A stretch of 64,000 bases of DNA from assembly GCF_900009265.2 (NCBI RefSeq), contig NZ_LR735026.1:672499-736498 (forward strand). The letters are read 5' to 3'. This DNA comes from Planktothrix paucivesiculata PCC 9631. GTDB taxonomy: Bacteria > Cyanobacteriota > Cyanobacteriia > Cyanobacteriales > Microcoleaceae. Positions 1-9,401 of this stretch are shown piece by piece. A model generated the notes under the pieces. The model ran no database searches. It was given only the letters and a program-made list of their open reading frames with translations, and was not told the origin of the DNA. The translations under genes were made by a program, and so were the position numbers. Numbering within the stretch: the first letter of the stretch is position 1; the number at the start of each line of letters is the position of its first letter.

Positions 1-573
1 TATCCATCTGTCTTCATTGGTGATTGGTGTCGGTGAGCCAAACTTGGGTTTCAAAGGGGTTGACTTCTTGAACTTGTTTACCAATCAAGTATCCGTATCT
101 TGTGAAAATATCACCAGACTACAGCTTAGATCGCACATTCTAAGCTAGATGATCTCTCCCCCACTCACCTGAATACACTTGAATCTAGCCATTGAAATGT
201 TTTTGTTTCTTTATGGTATCAAGACAGATGCCAGACAAAGTTTTTTTTGCTACTTTCTTCCGGTGTGATTTTTAGCCCTATTAAGCTTGGATGGATTTTC
301 CAGCCGCCTTATAACAGGTGCGCCACCCGTGAATGCCATACACTGACGTTTAGTAAGTGTATAGGATTCCGGTTCAATTGGGTTGATCCTAGCGTCAGCG
401 AACCTGCAATTTTTGATTCTGAGAACCCCAGTTGAGTACCGGGGAGATTAAGTAATATTGTCGGTTTGTAGCCTAGATCTGGACGAACCCGCCCCTATGC
501 CACAAAACTTGGCTTAACGCATCCTATTATAACACTGGAGTAAATGCAAATTATTAGCTGAGATACAAGTTTT
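1..573. other. non-coding stretch at window start
   Basis: No convincing gene is present. The short open frame at 247-435 overlaps the intron-like structure and has no ribosome site or family likeness. On the minus strand, 14-106 reads as an open tail ending in a stop and could be the last codons of a decayed gene. GAACCCGCCCCTA at 484-496 matches one arm of the inverted repeat at 60876-60936. The group II intron-like segment is listed separately. Confidence 0.6.
318..445 (+). ncRNA. probable 5' fragment of a group II intron (domain I)
   Basis: The segment begins GTGCGCC, the usual first bases of a group II intron. It continues with a 7-bp hairpin (338-344 with 356-362, extended by CC/GG around one bulged A), then an AGGAT/ATCCT pairing (363-367 with 386-390) and a CCCC/GGGG pairing (426-429 with 441-444). 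This order and the text around GGTTCAA...TTGATCC resemble domain I of cyanobacterial group II introns as I remember them. No domain V and no reverse transcriptase gene follow, so it is probably a truncated remnant. The assignment rests on recall, not on a covariance-model hit. Confidence 0.4.
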
Positions 574-3252
574 TTAAGATTGGGTTAAAAGCTGCTGGCG
601 GTGAATCTGTAACAATTGGAATTCTTGGCCACTTACCTGTTCTAACATCTTGATCATCAGTTCGGGCCGTAGTTGTGTCCCATCATTCCGACAACTCCCC
701 ACATAACGCAGCCGCTGATCTTCCTCGGAAATCATTTCTAGTTCAAATAGTTGTTCTCGTAAATTGATCATGTTCTTTTTGCCTGATTTTGTGGTTTTTT
801 CCCATAAAATTTCAGATGTGGCTTTGACTGCATTAATCCAATTTAACCATTCAGGGATAGCATTTTCTTTCCCTATCCAATTTAGGGTTAAATAATATTC
901 TGCTTTTTCAACAGCATCTGTTAAAGACGTTAATTCTATCGGGACTTCTTGAATTTGATACAAAGGAATAGTATCAGGTAAACCCGTGGCTAATTTTTGG
1001 CGAAATTCTTCTATATTCATGGATTCTGTTAATTCAAAATCTACAATTTCACCGCTACTGGTTGCCCCTAAAGGTAAGGCAAAGGCAATGGAAATCCTCG
1101 GATTTGGACGATATCCCCCCGTAAACACTAAGGGAATTGAAGCCCGACGAATTGCCCGATCAAATAATCGGAATAAATCTAAATGTCCGACTAAAGCCAT
1201 ATCTCCTAATTTTCCAAACCCCACTCTTAACCTTTGAACTCGTTGGGAATTGGGAATAAATTCTCCCGCAAATTGGGGAATAGGAGGAGATTTAATCACA
1301 ATATTATGACCAAAATCCGTTCCACAAACTCCACAATGAGAACAACTTTCAAAGGAACAATCGGCAACGGTCGCAGCTTCTAAAGCCAGTTTTAAATCTT
1401 CTTTGAGCCAATTTTTATCAATCCCACTGTCAATATGATCCCAGGGTAAAGGCTGATCTAATAATATCTGATAATCCTGTGGTTCCCCGTTCCCTGTTCC
1501 CTTGTTACTGAGCGAAGTCGAAGTATTCCCTGTTCCCTCTATCAAATTCCATTCCCCACTTTCCACCCGACGATATTTCCAACTCAAACCCGCTTCTTCG
1601 ATCGCCTGTGTCCAAGCACCAAAGGCCCGCTCCAAACTTTCCCACCAGGAGTCCATTCCCGCCCCGAGTTCCCACGCTCGACGCACCACGGGCCCTAAAC
1701 GGCGATCGCCTCGACCGACAAAATCCTCCATGGCTGAGATTCTCACATCGGTAAAGTTAACTTTTACCCCTCGCATTTGGCGAAATTCTTGTTTTAATAA
1801 TTTCTGTTTGCGTTGAAATTCTGTAGTGGAAACCGAATGCCATTGAAAGGGGGTATGGGGTTTAGGTGTAAAGTTAGAAATAGTTAAATTAAAGTTTAAC
1901 TTTCTGCGATCTTTAGCAGAACATTCCCGTTGTAACCAAGCAACAGTTTCGGCAATTCCTAATATATCCGCATCGGTTTCTCCGGGTAAACCAATCATAA
2001 AATAGAGTTTAATTTTCTCCCATCCCTGCTCAAAGGCGGTTTTAACTCCTTTTAATAATTCCTCATTAGTTAACCCTTTATTAATAATATCTCGCATTCT
2101 TTGGGTTCCGGCTTCTGGGGCAAAAGTTAACCCACTTTGTCGCGCTCCCCCTAGAATATTAGCAATATTTTCATCAAAGCGATCAACCCGTTGACTGGGT
2201 AAAGATAAACTGACATTATAATCTTTCAGACGGTTCTTAATTTCCATTCCCACCGAGGGTAAGGATAAATAATCGGAACAACTCAAAGATAATAAAGAAA
2301 ACTCATTGTAACCCGTTTCTTTCATCCCTTTTTCAACAGCTTGAATCACATCTTCCGGTTCCACATCTCGCGCCGGACGGGTTAACATTCCCGGTTGACA
2401 AAACCGACATCCCCTGGTACAACCCCGTCTGACTTCAATGACTAACCGATCATGAACGGTTTGTACATAGGGAACAAATTTAATCGAATAGGCGGGCATT
2501 GGTGCAGCCACCCGTCTTAAAATTTTGGGGGGAACGTCAGGATGTTTGGGATGAATAGAACCATCTTCTGCCATCTGATAGAATTGGGGAACATAGACCC
2601 CGGGAATTTGGGCTAAATCGAGTAATACGGCTTTTCTATCTAAGTTATTTTTCTTACATTCTTCTAAAACTAATCCGATTTCGGGTAATAATTCTTCCCC
2701 ATCTCCTAAAGCGATAAAATCAAAAAAATCCGCGTAGGGTTCGGGGTTAGAGGTGGCCGTTTGTCCCCCGGCAAAGATTAGGGGATAATGGGGTTGATCA
2801 GAATTTTGATCATCACCCCAGACTGAATAATTTTGTCGGTCTTCCCAAGTTAAGGGAATACCCGCTAAATCTAACATTTCTAAGATATTAGTTGCCCCTA
2901 ATTCGTAGCTGAGGCTAAATCCTAAAATATCAAAATCGATTAAAAAATGACGGGACTCCACTGCAAAGAGAGGGGTTTTCGTCTCCCGTAATTTTTGGGA
3001 AAAGTCCGGCGCGGGCAGATAGGCGCGATCGCATAATTGCCGAGGTTGAGTATTTAAAATATTATAGAGAATCACATGGCCAAGATTGGAGACTCCCACT
3101 TCATAAACTTCAGGATAGGTTAACGACCAACGGACAACGGCGGACTCCCAAGGTTTGCGTTTCGCGCCCAACTCTTGACCCAAATAACGGGCCGGTTGAT
3201 TAATTTCTGGTGTAATTAGTTTCTCTACTGCAACATTCAAGGCGAACCTCAC
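574..3252 (-). CDS. cobalamin-binding-type radical SAM protein with C-terminal DUF2344 domain
   Basis: This 892-residue protein has the layout of the TIGR03960 family. An N-terminal region resembling cobalamin-binding domains is followed by a radical SAM core whose CxxxCxxC motif (RGCTRGCRFCQPG) lies near residue 280. The C-terminus carries a second cysteine cluster (CSHCGVCG) and a DUF2344 domain. Radical SAM enzymes cleave S-adenosylmethionine at a 4Fe-4S cluster to start radical chemistry; the substrate of this family is not known to me. Residues about 569-589 are a Thr/Ser/Gly/Asn-rich insert whose DNA (1484-1545) is made of TTCCCTG-like repeats, so an intergenic repeat seems to have entered the gene in frame. 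The gene stands alone. Confidence 0.88.
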   Translation of the reverse strand: MRFALNVAVEKLITPEINQPARYLGQELGAKRKPWESAVVRWSLTYPEVYEVGVSNLGHVILYNILNTQPRQLCDRAYLPAPDFSQKLRETKTPLFAVESRHFLIDFDILGFSLSYELGATNILEMLDLAGIPLTWEDRQNYSVWGDDQNSDQPHYPLIFAGGQTATSNPEPYADFFDFIALGDGEELLPEIGLVLEECKKNNLDRKAVLLDLAQIPGVYVPQFYQMAEDGSIHPKHPDVPPKILRRVAAPMPAYSIKFVPYVQTVHDRLVIEVRRGCTRGCRFCQPGMLTRPARDVEPEDVIQAVEKGMKETGYNEFSLLSLSCSDYLSLPSVGMEIKNRLKDYNVSLSLPSQRVDRFDENIANILGGARQSGLTFAPEAGTQRMRDIINKGLTNEELLKGVKTAFEQGWEKIKLYFMIGLPGETDADILGIAETVAWLQRECSAKDRRKLNFNLTISNFTPKPHTPFQWHSVSTTEFQRKQKLLKQEFRQMRGVKVNFTDVRISAMEDFVGRGDRRLGPVVRRAWELGAGMDSWWESLERAFGAWTQAIEEAGLSWKYRRVESGEWNLIEGTGNTSTSLSNKGTGNGEPQDYQILLDQPLPWDHIDSGIDKNWLKEDLKLALEAATVADCSFESCSHCGVCGTDFGHNIVIKSPPIPQFAGEFIPNSQRVQRLRVGFGKLGDMALVGHLDLFRLFDRAIRRASIPLVFTGGYRPNPRISIAFALPLGATSSGEIVDFELTESMNIEEFRQKLATGLPDTIPLYQIQEVPIELTSLTDAVEKAEYYLTLNWIGKENAIPEWLNWINAVKATSEILWEKTTKSGKKNMINLREQLFELEMISEEDQRLRYVGSCRNDGTQLRPELMIKMLEQVSGQEFQLLQIHRQQLLTQS

Positions 3253-3637
3253 CCCATGGATAACGACACTATTGCCAGATTATCATTAATTGTGCAACAC
3301 CATGACTTTTAGTAGTGGATGGAGAACCGAAAACCGATCTAGGTAAATAGGATCTAAAAGTTAGTTAATTCGGACTATTCTGGTTTTCCCTAGGAATTGG
3401 TGTACCACTTATTCAATCGTGAATCTGGATAAAAATAGATGAGATATATTGAGTTCAATAGTAACAATTAATACCTCTAAAAATATACCTTAAGAGGGAT
3501 GAAATTCCGACGAAATAAATGTTATTAAAGTTCCTAGATATTCAGTGATAAGGATCACTTTAAATAAAAGGATATGATCACAAGTAAAAATCACGACTTA
3601 TCAGACAATCAAAATATGCGAGTTATCCGTACCTACT
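3253..3637. other. intergenic region with one short palindrome
   Basis: No gene is seen between the divergent radical SAM gene and the small gene at 3638. The only clear structure is AGTGAT-AAGG-ATCACT at 544 to 559 of the fourth kilobase (3544-3559), about 80 bases before the small gene. It could be an operator or a short hairpin. No promoter could be assigned. Confidence 0.4.
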
Positions 3638-3832
3638 ATGTCAGCAACGAATATGATTCGTAAACTGGTTGAAAAAGCTCTCTATTTTAGATGTCTGACC
3701 CCTGAAATTGAAAATGCGATTAATACAGAATTAACCCGACTGGGTTATGTTTCCGATGTCGATTATGAAGCCTTAGAATTATTAATGGAAGAAATGGATG
3801 CTGGTAGAATTCGGTTAGTTTCTAGCCATTAA
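3638..3832 (+). CDS. conserved small cyanobacterial protein, 64 residues
   Basis: A short acidic protein of a type I recognise from many cyanobacterial genomes; its function is unknown. The conserved core runs from MIRKLVEKAL (residue 6 on) through CLTPEIENAI and ends in EEMDAGRIRLV. It is predicted to be mostly helical, with no signal peptide or membrane segment. The start could be the first ATG or the internal one at residue 6, since neither has a clear ribosome site. It faces the convergent gene ending at 3838 with only five bases between them. Confidence 0.7.
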   Translation: MSATNMIRKLVEKALYFRCLTPEIENAINTELTRLGYVSDVDYEALELLMEEMDAGRIRLVSSH

Positions 3833-3837
3833 CGGTT

Positions 3838-4269
3838 TTAATCTTTAAAATTTCCAGACTCAAAAACATGAGCATAAGCTCGCCAAACTTGACCGATAAA
3901 GTCTTGGAGTTGTTGGTGAGCAGAGCCCGCATTTACCCGTTTAACTCCTGGGGAATTGACCTCTGGAGTCTCTAGTTGGGCTAAGAAAGTAATAACTTCC
4001 GTATCCAAAGCCGCCTTAAATAAGGGCGTTGGCCAAATTAAATCCGGGCTTTGGCGTAAATCAGATAAAATAAATGTTTTTGGGGTAAACCCCAAACTCG
4101 AAAAATCGTCTTCTGGATCATCAGATAACCCTTCAATTAACATCAAAGGTCTAACCCAACAGACTTCCCGAACTTCGACCACTTGAATAACTTCTGCATA
4201 CAAACAACTGTTGTGATGATTTAATCCCACAATTTGACCGGGCTTAAAATTGCAGCTAGAGTCCATCAC
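3838..4269 (-). CDS. conserved cyanobacterial hypothetical protein
   Basis: A soluble protein of 143 residues with no recognised domain. It begins with a hydrophobic, possibly beta-rich segment (GQIVGLNHHNSCLYAEVIQV) containing two adjacent histidines and a cysteine, followed by an acidic linker and a helical C-terminus (LQDFIGQVWRAYAHVF). Proteins of this kind occur across cyanobacteria, but I know of no assigned role. It lies 33 bases downstream of the acyltransferase gene on the same strand, so the two may be cotranscribed. Confidence 0.65.
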   Translation of the reverse strand: MMDSSCNFKPGQIVGLNHHNSCLYAEVIQVVEVREVCWVRPLMLIEGLSDDPEDDFSSLGFTPKTFILSDLRQSPDLIWPTPLFKAALDTEVITFLAQLETPEVNSPGVKRVNAGSAHQQLQDFIGQVWRAYAHVFESGNFKD

Positions 4270-4302
4270 GCTTAACAGCTTATTAATTACAAGTAATTCT
4301 AA

Positions 4303-5022
4303 TTATAAGGCTTCTTGTTGATCAATTTGGTTCAGTGCTAATTGTAAATCTTGGATCAGATGTTGAGCGTCTTTTTTAGGTGAACCTTGACAATAATCCG
4401 CAACAGATAGGGGAGAACCTATTTTTATTTTAACACTAGAACCCCGACAGGGAATGATCGGATTATAGCGTACAGAAATCGGGACAATCTTAATGCCTAA
4501 ATGCTCCTGACTGGTTTCTGCTTGTATCGCTAAACGTCCCAGTCCTAATTTTAGAGGGTGAACTTGGTCATCCTGAAAAATATTTCCTTCTGGAAAAATC
4601 ACTAACATTTCTCCTTGGTGTAGCAATTCTACGCCATAACGGATGGTGGAAAGAGTAGGATGTTTTTGATTAATCGCAAACCCACCCAGATGACGAATAA
4701 ACCACCCCTGTAGTCCTTTCATTTCATCAACCGTAACCATAAACCGTAAGTCTCGCCTGGTGACATAGCGACCCGTGGCAAAGGGAATCATAATCGCATC
4801 CCAACGGGAACGATGGGTGGGTGCTAAAATCACCGGGCCCTGTAGGGGAAGATTTTCTTGGCCGATGACTTCCAGGGATTTAAAATAAAAGGGTAAAACC
4901 AGATGTTGTCCCAAGGGGTAAACAATGGACGCCAGCAAGGGTGAAATATCAGAATTAACCTGTGTTTCCTTGATAGATATGGACATTTTTGTAGAAGATT
5001 GATTAGAGTCAAGGATGAGCAT
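4303..5022 (-). CDS. plsC: lysophospholipid acyltransferase (PlsC family)
   Basis: Acyltransferases of this family move a fatty acyl chain to lysophosphatidic acid or a related lysolipid at the membrane, giving phosphatidic acid for membrane lipids. The HxxxxD catalytic motif is present as THRSRWD (His70, Asp75), and the glycerol-phosphate-binding motif appears as FPEGN further on. At 239 residues it is of normal length. An alternative start is Met13. The gene symbol denotes the family; cyanobacteria often have several paralogues with different acyl preferences. The minus-strand gene ending at 3838 follows closely. Confidence 0.8.
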   Translation of the reverse strand: MLILDSNQSSTKMSISIKETQVNSDISPLLASIVYPLGQHLVLPFYFKSLEVIGQENLPLQGPVILAPTHRSRWDAIMIPFATGRYVTRRDLRFMVTVDEMKGLQGWFIRHLGGFAINQKHPTLSTIRYGVELLHQGEMLVIFPEGNIFQDDQVHPLKLGLGRLAIQAETSQEHLGIKIVPISVRYNPIIPCRGSSVKIKIGSPLSVADYCQGSPKKDAQHLIQDLQLALNQIDQQEAL

Positions 5023-5118
5023 AACGGTTTTCGCAGGTTGAATAAACCTCTTAACTGGATCTTAAACAGTTTAAAGGGTTTTATTTATTGTGATCAGGAC
5101 AGTTTTTTCATTGTCTGT

Positions 5119-5598
5119 TTAATTGCGTTTTTGAGCAAACCAAGATTGTAATTGTTGACGACAGGGAGATTCTAATATTCCGCCTAAAACCGATAATTTA
5201 TGGTAAGAACAGGGACTATCGGGAAGGTTAGCAACGGTTCGGATAGTCCCGGTTTTAGGGTCATCAGCACCATAAACTAATAACCCTAAACGAGCTTGTA
5301 ATATAGCCCCAGTACACATAGGACAGGGTTCGAGAGTAACATATAAAGTACAGGTATTGAGATGCCAATTTTTTAATAGTTTTCCCGCTTGTCGTAGGGC
5401 TAAAATTTCAGCATGGGCGGTGGGGTCAAAATCTCTTTCTTTGCGGTTTTGAGCTTTGGCAATTAATTGATTATTCTGATTAATAATAATTGCTCCAACG
5501 GGGACTTCTCCGGCTTCTCCCGCTTGTTGCGCTAATTCTAAAGCCTGACTCATCCAATATTGATGGATTGAATAGTTGTTGATTTGTGGAATAGTCAT
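5119..5598 (-). CDS. tadA: tRNA-specific adenosine deaminase TadA
   Basis: TadA converts the wobble adenosine of tRNA-Arg(ACG) to inosine. The zinc site of the cytidine/adenosine deaminase fold is complete: AHAE (His62, catalytic Glu64) and PCPMC (Cys92, Cys95). The 159-residue length is normal. The start lies only 21 bases from the start of the divergent gene at 5620, so the two promoters must overlap or lie within the genes. Confidence 0.93.
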   Translation of the reverse strand: MTIPQINNYSIHQYWMSQALELAQQAGEAGEVPVGAIIINQNNQLIAKAQNRKERDFDPTAHAEILALRQAGKLLKNWHLNTCTLYVTLEPCPMCTGAILQARLGLLVYGADDPKTGTIRTVANLPDSPCSYHKLSVLGGILESPCRQQLQSWFAQKRN

Positions 5599-5619
5599 TT
5601 TAGATCACCATAAAAATTA

Positions 5620-6690
5620 ATGGATTTTATGAGATACCCTGAAGAAGATCATGCCCAGGATTTATATAAAGATCTTACGGAGAAGTTTGTTAATAGAACT
5701 CCTCCTATTATCTATTCCATAAAAGGTGCTGGTGTTCATTGGGGTTTTTATGTCAAATCTGGTTGTAAGATTTGTTCGATAGAATGCTTTGATAAGTTTG
5801 GAAGTCCTGAATATTTTATCTCCTTCGGGAAAAATTCTAAAAGAGTAGCGACTGGGCGCACATCCTCAAAACTTGATACAATTAACGCCGTGGATGACTG
5901 GATTAAAGGGGATGAACTTTCTATCCTCTACAAGAAGTTTTCATTCATTGATCGATCCAAGCGAGATGTAATCAAAATCTATAAGGAGTTAGTTACTACT
6001 GATTCTAGCTTATCTAAATTAGTAAAGATTGAGCGTTGTTTTTCAGACTATCAACTTTGGTTTAAAAGCGATGATCGAGCAGTATATATCGGTTATAATC
6101 ATCAAAATAAAATTCTCGATGCCTCTTGCCGTGGGGATAATGCTCTACTATTTAAGCTCAAAACTCAAGACCGAAAGAGTTTAGCAAAACTTTTAAAGCG
6201 GTGGCTATGTGATCGCGCTTTACCCTCCCAAATCCAAACAGAATTTCCCTGGGTTGAGATGGGAAATCTTGCCGATTTTTACGAGAAAGGGAATCTATTT
6301 GAAGGCGAAGTGCTTGAAAGTTGGAACTCAATTGAAAATTTTTACGAGAGCAACCGAATATGTTTAGGGAATGAGTTAACAGACCTGATGATTAAATTTA
6401 TTAAATCTATGAGACAAGAAGGTTATGATCGGTATCTTCGAGCCGGACAATCAGTATATTATTTAAACTTATCACGATCAAGAAAACATGGATATCTAGG
6501 TTCTTACATCAGTTTTTGGGGAGAATATGATAGTTTTCATGGATATAATGGGTATAAGGAAATTCAATGTTTGCGAGTTACTTATTCTGTTGAGTGTAAA
6601 ACTGTTGAAGAATTTGAAGAAGATGAGATAATTTTAACCCCAAGAATTCGCAATCTTTTGCATCAGTTAGCAAAACAGCCGATTAACTAG
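5620..6690 (+). CDS. hypothetical protein, 356 residues, unrecognised
   Basis: I do not recognise this protein. It looks soluble, with no signal peptide or membrane segment, and is rich in Lys, Tyr and Phe, with scattered cysteines near residues 47-55 (SGCKICSIEC). The C-terminus is acidic (CKTVEEFEEDEI). A second possible start is the ATG three codons in (MRYPEED). It is divergent from tadA with a 21-base gap and stands alone. The odd composition and the isolated position would fit an acquired gene, but that is inference. Confidence 0.55.
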   Translation: MDFMRYPEEDHAQDLYKDLTEKFVNRTPPIIYSIKGAGVHWGFYVKSGCKICSIECFDKFGSPEYFISFGKNSKRVATGRTSSKLDTINAVDDWIKGDELSILYKKFSFIDRSKRDVIKIYKELVTTDSSLSKLVKIERCFSDYQLWFKSDDRAVYIGYNHQNKILDASCRGDNALLFKLKTQDRKSLAKLLKRWLCDRALPSQIQTEFPWVEMGNLADFYEKGNLFEGEVLESWNSIENFYESNRICLGNELTDLMIKFIKSMRQEGYDRYLRAGQSVYYLNLSRSRKHGYLGSYISFWGEYDSFHGYNGYKEIQCLRVTYSVECKTVEEFEEDEIILTPRIRNLLHQLAKQPIN

Positions 6691-6822
6691 ATAGCTTTTG
6701 AAAAAGGCAAAGGACAAAATCTGACCTGCGAGCAATCGGAGGAAAATCTATACAATCGTCTTAAGGGCATAAATTCCAGATAGAATAAAAAATGCTGTCT
6801 GCAAAGTGCGATCGCTTAAGAA

Positions 6823-9240
6823 ATGTCTACCGAAACCCCCTGTCCCTTTTCTGCTGAAGAAATTGCCTCTGAAGGCATCAAACCCCAAGAATATGAAGAA
6901 ATTGTCCGACGCTTAGGACGACACCCCAATAAAGCAGAATTGGGGATGTTTGGTGTGATGTGGAGCGAACACTGTTGTTATAAAAATTCCCGCCCTCTGC
7001 TCAAACAATTTCCCACCACCGGAGAACGGATTTTAGTTGGCCCCGGAGAAAATGCCGGAGTCGTGGACTTCGGGGAGGGGCTGCATATTGCCTTTAAAAT
7101 CGAATCCCATAATCATCCTTCAGCTATTGAACCCTTCCAAGGCGCTGCAACGGGAGTGGGGGGAATTCTAAGGGATATCTTTACCATGGGGGCCCGTCCA
7201 ATTGCGGCGTTAAATTCTTTGCGGTTTGGTTCCTTAGAAGATTCCAGAAATAGACAAATATTTAAAGGGGTGGTTTCTGGTATTAGTCATTATGGTAATT
7301 GTTTCGGGGTTCCCACGGTTGGGGGAGAGGTTTATTTTGATCCGGCTTATAACGGAAACCCCCTAGTTAATGCGATGGCAATTGGGTTAATGGAGACCCC
7401 AGAAATTGTTAAATCTGGTGCTTCAGGCATTGGAAATCCGGTACTATATGTAGGTTCAACAACGGGACGGGATGGCATGGGGGGCGCGAGTTTCGCCAGT
7501 GCCGAATTAAGCGAAGAATCGATCCAAGATCGTCCGGCGGTACAAGTCGGAGATCCGTTTTTAGAAAAGTCTTTAGTTGAAGCCTGTTTAGAAGCCTTTA
7601 AAACTGGAGCCGTGGTTGCAGCCCAAGATATGGGAGCGGCAGGAATTACCTGCTCAACATCAGAAATGGCGGCAAAAGGTGGGGTAGGAATTGAGCTAGA
7701 TTTAGACTTAATTCCGGTACGAGAAACGGGAATGGTTGCCTATGAATATCTGTTATCGGAATCCCAAGAACGGATGTTATTTGTCGCTCAAAAAGGGCGA
7801 GAACAGGAGTTAATTGATATTTTCCATCGTTGGGGATTACAGGCCGTTGTGGCGGGAACTGTAATTGCTGAACCCATTGTCAGAATTTTATTTAAAGGGG
7901 AAATTGCCGCGGAAATTCCGGCCGATGCCTTAGCAGAAAATACGCCTTTATATCCGCGAGAAATCTTATCAGAACCCCCAGAATATGTTCAAATTGCTTG
8001 GCAATGGAAGCCGGAAAATTTACCGGAATCTACAGTTTCAGGAATTGAAATTAAGGGGGAATTTCAATCGTGGAATCAGGTATTATTAACCCTATTAGAT
8101 ACCCCTTCTATTGCTTCTAAACGCTGGGTTTATCGTCAATATGATCATCAAGTTCAAAATAACACCGTTTTAGTTCCCGGGGGTGGAGATGCCGCCGTCA
8201 TTCGCCTACGTCCCCTAGAACCCCGATTCACCAAAAATGGGCAAGCAATAGAAAATATATCCCCCCCTGCCTCCCCTGCCTCCCCTACCCCCCCTGCCTC
8301 CCCTGCTCAAACAAGGGGACTGGCCGCAACAGTAGACTGTAACTCTCGGTATGTATATCTTGACCCCTACGAAGGAGCGAAGGCAACGGTAGCAGAAGCC
8401 GCCCGGAATTTAAGTTGTGTAGGGGCCGAACCGATTGCGGTGACGGATAACCTGAATTTTGGCAGTCCTGAAAAACCGATTGGTTATTGGCAATTGGCTG
8501 AATCTTGTCGGGGGATTTCCGATGGCTGTAAGGCGTTTAATACTCCGGTGACGGGGGGAAATGTGTCTTTATATAATGAAACCCTGGATGCCCAGGGGAA
8601 CCCACAATCGATTTATCCGACCCCGGTGGTGGGTATGGTGGGGTTAATTACGGATTTAACTAAAGTTTGTGGCCAAGGTTGGCGGGGTTCGGGGGATTTA
8701 ATCTATCTTTTGGGGGATGACAAAACCCTACCCACCTTGGGCGCGTCCGAATATCTGGCGGTGTTGCATGGAACAATTGCGGGTAAGCCTCCGAGGGTGG
8801 ATTTTGACTTAGAAGAAAAGGTACAAGCTGCCTGTCGGGAAGGAATTCGTCAAGGGTGGATTAAATCGGCCCATGATTGTGCAGAAGGAGGGTTAGCGGT
8901 GGCGCTGGCTGAATCTTGTCTGAGTGGGAAAAAAGGATCAACGGTTAAGCTGGATTTAAGTTCTACTGCTGCTGTCCGTTGGGATGAAGTTCTCTTTGCG
9001 GAAGGTGGAGGACGAATTCTGGTTTCTGTGCCTCCTGAATATCAGTCGGTTTGGGAAGAATTTTTACACCAAAAGTTAGGGCAAGAAAACGATATTTGGC
9101 AAAACTTGGGTGTTGTGGGTTCGGGGTCTGAACCTTTAAGAATTTTAGCGTCTGATGATCAGGGTTTAATTGAGGTGAATCTTGAAGAAATGGGCGATCG
9201 CTATTTTAATGGGATTGAACGCCGATTGAACGCCGATTGA
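6823..9240 (+). CDS. purL: phosphoribosylformylglycinamidine synthase subunit PurL
   Basis: PurL is the ATP-dependent synthetase subunit that turns FGAR into FGAM in purine synthesis, working with PurQ and PurS. The 805-residue protein is the small, multi-subunit form. It shows the expected blocks, including [24 protein letters not shown] and the second-half GGNVSLYNE region. About residues 478-497 are a Pro/Ala/Ser run encoded by repeated CCTGCCTCCC units (about 8253-8312). This insert is not part of the family and resembles the intergenic repeat at 20961-21011. A HIP1 palindrome sits just before the ATG. purF follows, so the two probably form a purine operon. Confidence 0.95.
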   Translation: MSTETPCPFSAEEIASEGIKPQEYEEIVRRLGRHPNKAELGMFGVMWSEHCCYKNSRPLLKQFPTTGERILVGPGENAGVVDFGEGLHIAFKIESHNHPSAIEPFQGAATGVGGILRDIFTMGARPIAALNSLRFGSLEDSRNRQIFKGVVSGISHYGNCFGVPTVGGEVYFDPAYNGNPLVNAMAIGLMETPEIVKSGASGIGNPVLYVGSTTGRDGMGGASFASAELSEESIQDRPAVQVGDPFLEKSLVEACLEAFKTGAVVAAQDMGAAGITCSTSEMAAKGGVGIELDLDLIPVRETGMVAYEYLLSESQERMLFVAQKGREQELIDIFHRWGLQAVVAGTVIAEPIVRILFKGEIAAEIPADALAENTPLYPREILSEPPEYVQIAWQWKPENLPESTVSGIEIKGEFQSWNQVLLTLLDTPSIASKRWVYRQYDHQVQNNTVLVPGGGDAAVIRLRPLEPRFTKNGQAIENISPPASPASPTPPASPAQTRGLAATVDCNSRYVYLDPYEGAKATVAEAARNLSCVGAEPIAVTDNLNFGSPEKPIGYWQLAESCRGISDGCKAFNTPVTGGNVSLYNETLDAQGNPQSIYPTPVVGMVGLITDLTKVCGQGWRGSGDLIYLLGDDKTLPTLGASEYLAVLHGTIAGKPPRVDFDLEEKVQAACREGIRQGWIKSAHDCAEGGLAVALAESCLSGKKGSTVKLDLSSTAAVRWDEVLFAEGGGRILVSVPPEYQSVWEEFLHQKLGQENDIWQNLGVVGSGSEPLRILASDDQGLIEVNLEEMGDRYFNGIERRLNAD

Positions 9241-9401
9241 ATAGCCAAGCGTAATTTAACCACAAAGACACCCAGACAGAAGGAAGACTTAAGAGGTGAG
9301 TTTTATTGCGATTTCAGGTAAAAGGGGATAAGATTAAGAGAATATTAACTTTTAAATCAATCCCACCATCTGACTTTGCCAATCAGGAGCAAAACCTTAA
9401 A

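Noticed and set aside
247-435. 62-codon frame at the window start
   Set aside because: It overlaps the intron-like RNA structure, has no ribosome site and no recognisable protein features.
9306-9401. 32-residue extension of PurF from a TTG codon
   Set aside because: No family sequence is present there, and the ATG at 9402 has a ribosome site and the correct propeptide length.
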